Made by a program: the position numbers and the translations under genes. A model generated the notes under the pieces. That model was not told the origin of the DNA. It saw only the letters and a list, made by a program, of their open reading frames with translations, and did no database searches. A stretch of DNA of 64,000 bases, taken from assembly GCA_040753795.1 (NCBI GenBank), contig JBFMDX010000006.1, positions 43,030-107,029 of the forward strand, given 5' to 3'. Each line of letters starts with the position of its first letter. The stretch's first letter is position 1. This document shows, one piece after another, positions 61,033-64,000 of the stretch. The DNA comes from Thermodesulfobacteriota bacterium. Its GTDB lineage: Bacteria > Desulfobacterota > Desulfobacteria > Desulfobacterales > Desulfosudaceae.

Positions 61033-61076
61033 AAAAGGTTGATCTTATATTTGACAATAGTAATTATCAACCTTTT
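61033..61076 (-). promoter_or_regulatory. Promoter of the hdr-nuo-flx operon inside an 11-bp inverted repeat
   Basis: Perfect arms AAAAGGTTGAT (61033-61043) and ATCAACCTTTT (61066-61076) flank 22 bp. On the minus strand TTGATA (61065-61070) and TAAGAT (61042-61047) have 17-bp spacing, so each arm overlaps one promoter element. The arms read TTGAT/ATCAA like the half-sites of CRP/FNR-type regulators but are much farther apart. The 341-bp gap 60968-61308 shows no gene; tandem 12-bp copies of CCGACCGGATTG occur at about 61220-61244. Confidence 0.6.
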
Positions 61077-61308
61077 TTGTAAAATATTTTGCCTGTATCA
61101 GGCATTCTCGCTTCAAAAAAACAATTGGTTGATTATATTTGATATTTACTCATCATTTCCGGCCGTTTCCTACCGTGAAAAGAGGGTATAACACCTTATT
61201 GAATAGCAGTTTCCATGATACCGACCGGATTGCCGACCGGATTGCCGTTTGACAGGCGGTCAGGCGATGTTTATGATTGCCCCCCAAAAGCATATAGGGA
61301 GTTATCCG

Positions 61309-61743
61309 ATGACCGACGGTTCAGAAAAAGAGCCCTTTAATTTCTGGAAAGACCACTCCAATCAATTCCTGGAAATGGCGCTGGGCGCTTCCAAACGGGG
61401 ACGGCTGGAAAAAGCCGACGGATACGGCCTGAAAAAAGGCGATTGCGGAGACTCCGTCGAGTTCTTTCTGGAAGTTAAGCACAACCGGATCACGTCGGTT
61501 GTTTACGACCTGAACGGCTGCCTGCACACCAATGCCTGTGCCAACACCATCACGGTCCTGGCTGAGCATAAGACCGTGGAGGAAGCCTGGGGAATCACTC
61601 CGGAGCAGATCGCCGAATATCTGGCCACTCTGCCGCAGGACCATTTTCATTGCGCCGAGCTGGCCGCCGGCGCCTTTTATCTGGCGCTGGCCGATTACCA
61701 GAAAACCGCCGGATTCCCTTCCCGTCGCCCGACCCGCGGATAG
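61309..61743 (+). CDS. NifU/IscU-like iron-sulfur scaffold-family protein
   Basis: 144 residues from the ATG at 61309 (GGGAG 8 nt upstream). The three IscU/NifU Cys are recognisable in GDCGDSVEFFLEVKHNRI, YDLNGCLHTNACANTI and FHCAELAAGAFY. The N-terminal helix (FWKDHSNQFLEMAL) is longer than in IscU and no cysteine desulfurase or Fe-S chaperone gene is adjacent. Such stand-alone proteins occur beside Fe-S-rich redox operons; assembly for the divergent Hdr/Nuo/Flx complex is an inference. The C-terminus ends in RRPTRG. Confidence 0.82.
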   Translation: MTDGSEKEPFNFWKDHSNQFLEMALGASKRGRLEKADGYGLKKGDCGDSVEFFLEVKHNRITSVVYDLNGCLHTNACANTITVLAEHKTVEEAWGITPEQIAEYLATLPQDHFHCAELAAGAFYLALADYQKTAGFPSRRPTRG

Positions 61744-61848
61744 GCCTTTCAACAAATCCCTGATTTTACGTTTTATCCGTTGACTTCACTTTTTTTTCTA
61801 TAAATAATCAACGCATATTCCACTCATCCTTTGTTCAGGGGAAACGAC

Positions 61849-63288
61849 ATGAAAATCGCGGTGGTCGGCGGAGGCAGCCAGAGCCTGGAACTCATGGAAC
61901 TCATGGAACGGCATTCCTTTAAGGAAATCGATCCGGTAATCATCGCGGTGGCGGACCCGGACCCCAATGCCCCCGCCATGGTCAGGGCCGGAGAAAGAGG
62001 CCTTTTTGTCACCTGCGATTACAGTGATTTCTTTGACCATCCCGGGATCGAACTGATCATTGAATTAAGCGACAGCATGGATATTTATAATGACATACTG
62101 TCCAGGAAGAAACCGAATACCGGGGCGCTCTGTCACACCACCGCCCGCCTTTTCTGGGAGTTATCCCATGTCACCGCCCTGCATGAAGGAATCAAGCAGG
62201 AACTTCAGGAAGCCAAAGCGCTCAATTTTGTCATGAGCAACAAGATGATCCAGGAAGAGATGATGATCATCTCCCCGGATTATGTCATCCAGGACGTCAA
62301 CGCCGCCCTGCTGAAGCGGTTCGGGAAAGACCGCGAAGCGGTCATCGGCCGTCACTGCTATGAAATTACCCATAACCAGAGTTTTCCCTGCAGCGGGGAC
62401 CTCCACCCCTGCCCGCTCAAGCAGGTCCTGGAGGACGGCCGCCCGTCCCAGACAACCCACATCCACCAGGACGATCACGGCAACCAGTTCTACCACTCCA
62501 TTTCCGGATATCCGCTATTCGAAGGCGACAGGATCGTCGGCGTCATTGAAATCGCCAAGGACATCACCAGGGATCTGCGGCTGCAGAACTCGATGATGCA
62601 GCAGGAAAAGATGGCTTCCATCGGCCGCCTGTCCGCCGGCGTGGCCCATGAAATCAACAACCCCCTGACCACTATCCTGACCTCCGCCATGCTGATCCAG
62701 GAAGAAATGGAACCGGACAACCCCATTTACGAGGAGATTAAAACCATTGCCAAAGAGGCCCTGCGCTGCCGGAAAATCGTCAAGAGCCTCCTGGAGTTCG
62801 CCCGGCAGACACCGACCACCCGGACGGCCGGCAGCATCAATGACGTCGGCCGTGAAAGCCACACCCTCACCCGCAAGCACGGCGCTTTTCACGACGTCAC
62901 CGTCACGGCCGATCTGGCGGGAGACCTGCCTTTGGTGGACATCGATAAGGATCAGATGCAGCAGGCCCTGATCAATCTTATGATGAACGCGATCGAGGCG
63001 ACCCCTCCGGGAGGCCGCGTCAGCCTGTCCACCCGATTTCTTCCGGATGAGGACACGGTTGAGGTGACGGTAACGGATACCGGCAAGGGTATTGATCCGG
63101 AAAACGCCGACAAGGTATTCGAGCCTTTCTTCACCACCCGCAGCGACGGCAACGGTCTGGGGCTGGCCATCACGCACGGCATTATCGAACAGCACGGGGG
63201 CACCATCACTTTTGACAGCAAGCCCGGGGAGGGGACCTGCTTTCGGATCCGGCTGCCCATATATAAAGAGGAAGTCAATGACGACTGA
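61849..63288 (+). CDS. Sensor histidine kinase with Rossmann-like N-terminus and Cys-containing PAS domain
   Basis: 479 residues from the ATG at 61849 (AGGGGA upstream). Residues 1-100 look like a nucleotide-binding Rossmann fold (KIAVVGGGSQSLELMELM, VIIAVADPDPNAP). A PAS domain follows (about 130-245) containing CYEITHNQ, PCSGDLHPCPLKQV, with four Cys that could sense redox state or bind a cluster. The kinase has VAHEINNPLTTILT (phospho-His), a dimerisation helix and an ATPase region (NLMMNAIEAT, DTGKGIDPENA, GNGLGLAITHGI). No membrane segment: a cytoplasmic sensor. It overlaps the response regulator gene. Confidence 0.85.
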   Translation: MKIAVVGGGSQSLELMELMERHSFKEIDPVIIAVADPDPNAPAMVRAGERGLFVTCDYSDFFDHPGIELIIELSDSMDIYNDILSRKKPNTGALCHTTARLFWELSHVTALHEGIKQELQEAKALNFVMSNKMIQEEMMIISPDYVIQDVNAALLKRFGKDREAVIGRHCYEITHNQSFPCSGDLHPCPLKQVLEDGRPSQTTHIHQDDHGNQFYHSISGYPLFEGDRIVGVIEIAKDITRDLRLQNSMMQQEKMASIGRLSAGVAHEINNPLTTILTSAMLIQEEMEPDNPIYEEIKTIAKEALRCRKIVKSLLEFARQTPTTRTAGSINDVGRESHTLTRKHGAFHDVTVTADLAGDLPLVDIDKDQMQQALINLMMNAIEATPPGGRVSLSTRFLPDEDTVEVTVTDTGKGIDPENADKVFEPFFTTRSDGNGLGLAITHGIIEQHGGTITFDSKPGEGTCFRIRLPIYKEEVNDD

Positions 63289-64000
63289 TCAGCAGCCGCG
63301 TATCCTGGTCATTGACGACGAACCGTCCATCTGCGGAAACTGCGTCAAAATTCTGACTCCGCTGCCCGCTGTCGTGGAAACCGCGCTGAACGGATACGAC
63401 GCCCTCCGGTTGATGGAGGAAAAGCCCTTTGATGTGGTCATCACCGATCTGAAGATGAGCCGGCTGGGCGGCATGGAAGTCCTCGGCCGGATCAAGGAGC
63501 GGTATGCCGACACCGCCGTGATCGTCATGACCGGTTACGCCAATGTCTCCTCGGCCGTGGAAGTAATGAAAATGGGGGCGTACGACTATCTGCCCAAACC
63601 GTTTACCCCGCAGGAACTTCGTGCCGTCGTCAACCAGGCCCTGGACCAGCGGCGGCTGAAACTCCAGAACCGGGAACTGATGGAGCAGAAGGAGTCCAGG
63701 CGGGCCGTATCGCACCAGCTCATCGGCGGCAGCGACAAGGTAAAAAAAATCGTCGGCATGGTGGCCAAGGTGGCCCCGACCGATGCCACGGTACTGCTCA
63801 TCGGAGAAAGCGGGACCGGCAAGGAACTGATCGCCCGCGCCGTTCATGCCAACAGCAACCGCCATGACAAGATCTTCTTTGCCGTGGACTGCGGCACCCT
63901 GAAGGACAACTTCCTGGAAAGTGAGTTGTTCGGGCATGTGAAGGGCGCCTTTACCGGGGCGCACAAGGAAAAGACCGGTATCTTCCAGCTGGCCCACCAG
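63278..64000 (+). CDS. Sigma54-dependent NtrC-family response regulator (truncated at window edge)
   Basis: 241 residues are visible from the ATG at 63278, which overlaps the kinase stop by 11 bp. The receiver domain has ILVIDDEPSICG, VVITDLKMSRLGG (phospho-Asp) and YLPKPFTPQE. The AAA+ domain follows with LLIGESGTGKELIARAV (Walker A) and ELFGHVKGAFTGAHKEKTG, the GAFTGA loop that contacts sigma54. The rest of the AAA+ and the DNA-binding domain lie beyond 64000. Its kinase partner is clearly the preceding gene; the target may be the divergent operon, though no clear -24/-12 promoter was seen. Confidence 0.92.
   Translation, partial: MTTDQQPRILVIDDEPSICGNCVKILTPLPAVVETALNGYDALRLMEEKPFDVVITDLKMSRLGGMEVLGRIKERYADTAVIVMTGYANVSSAVEVMKMGAYDYLPKPFTPQELRAVVNQALDQRRLKLQNRELMEQKESRRAVSHQLIGGSDKVKKIVGMVAKVAPTDATVLLIGESGTGKELIARAVHANSNRHDKIFFAVDCGTLKDNFLESELFGHVKGAFTGAHKEKTGIFQLAHQ

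Noticed and set aside
60968..61308. Sigma54 (-24/-12) promoter for either divergent gene set
   Set aside because: No GG-N10-GC arrangement with good flanking match was found on either strand; a sigma70-like promoter fits better for the minus strand.
1..64000. CRISPR arrays, insertion sequences or phage genes
   Set aside because: No regularly spaced direct repeats, transposase or integrase motifs were seen; the only repeats are the non-coding inverted-repeat elements described.

Overview
The window looks like chromosome of an anaerobic, probably sulfate-reducing member of the Desulfobacterota (former Deltaproteobacteria). It encodes a DsrC with both C-terminal redox cysteines, an AhbA/B-type siroheme decarboxylase subunit, Flx/Hdr/Nuo-type electron-transfer proteins, two in-frame UGA (selenocysteine) genes and an ethylbenzene-dehydrogenase-like molybdoenzyme. 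Codon use is GC-rich except for a few AT-richer accessory patches. The assignment is an inference from gene content; no 16S rRNA gene is present.

Layout. 1-8.1 kb: end of a TetR regulator and a B12-binding radical SAM enzyme, a phosphotransferase/ATPase fusion divergent from a metallo-beta-lactamase protein, a hotdog thioesterase, and a very large membrane aminopropyltransferase-like protein with TPRs. 8.2-16 kb: signalling genes (a sensor kinase-receiver-HD-GYP hybrid, a PhcB-like methyltransferase with PilZ-like N-terminus, a GAF-GGDEF cyclase) with a DHH phosphoesterase and thiM. 16.2-22.6 kb: a DUF5989 peptide with two membrane-anchored SGNH proteins, then small envelope genes (OmpA, DUF2914) and a CDF transporter. 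22.6-24.2 kb: an accessory patch with one lipoprotein gene and several long imperfect inverted repeats, one family of which recurs at 48.6 kb. 24.2-29.2 kb: a hypothetical membrane protein, a MOSC protein and purQ/purL.

29.2-46 kb is mostly core housekeeping. The minus-strand run rpsB-tsf-pyrH-frr-uppS-cdsA-dxr-rseP couples translation, UMP synthesis, ribosome recycling and envelope precursor synthesis. It is followed by an orphan type II DMSO-reductase-family catalytic subunit, then rho-rpmE-prfA-prmC, and on the plus strand adk, rpsU, folC and tRNA-Arg(CCG). 46-50.4 kb holds a second MBL protein, a VapBC-type toxin-antitoxin pair, two small accessory genes, truA and a nitrilase-family hydrolase.

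The most striking region is 50.4-64 kb. A long minus-strand operon reads: short N-terminal HdrA piece with selenocysteine, nuoE, nuoF, a 1086-residue protein joining a NuoG-like iron-sulfur module to the rest of HdrA plus a second HdrA module, flxD (MvhD) with selenocysteine, two iron-sulfur subunits and flxA. It is followed by dsrC, with its own promoter, and the Ahb-like gene. Both UGA codons are followed at the expected distance by a hairpin resembling a bacterial SECIS. HdrA appears split into two genes with nuoEF between them, and no HdrB or HdrC is present. The simplest reading is a cytoplasmic NAD(H)-linked, flavin-based electron bifurcating or confurcating complex, possibly linked to DsrC. 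Divergently lie a NifU/IscU-like scaffold, a histidine kinase with a Rossmann-like N-terminus and a cysteine-containing PAS domain, and a sigma54-type response regulator cut by the window edge; these are candidate assembly and regulatory partners.
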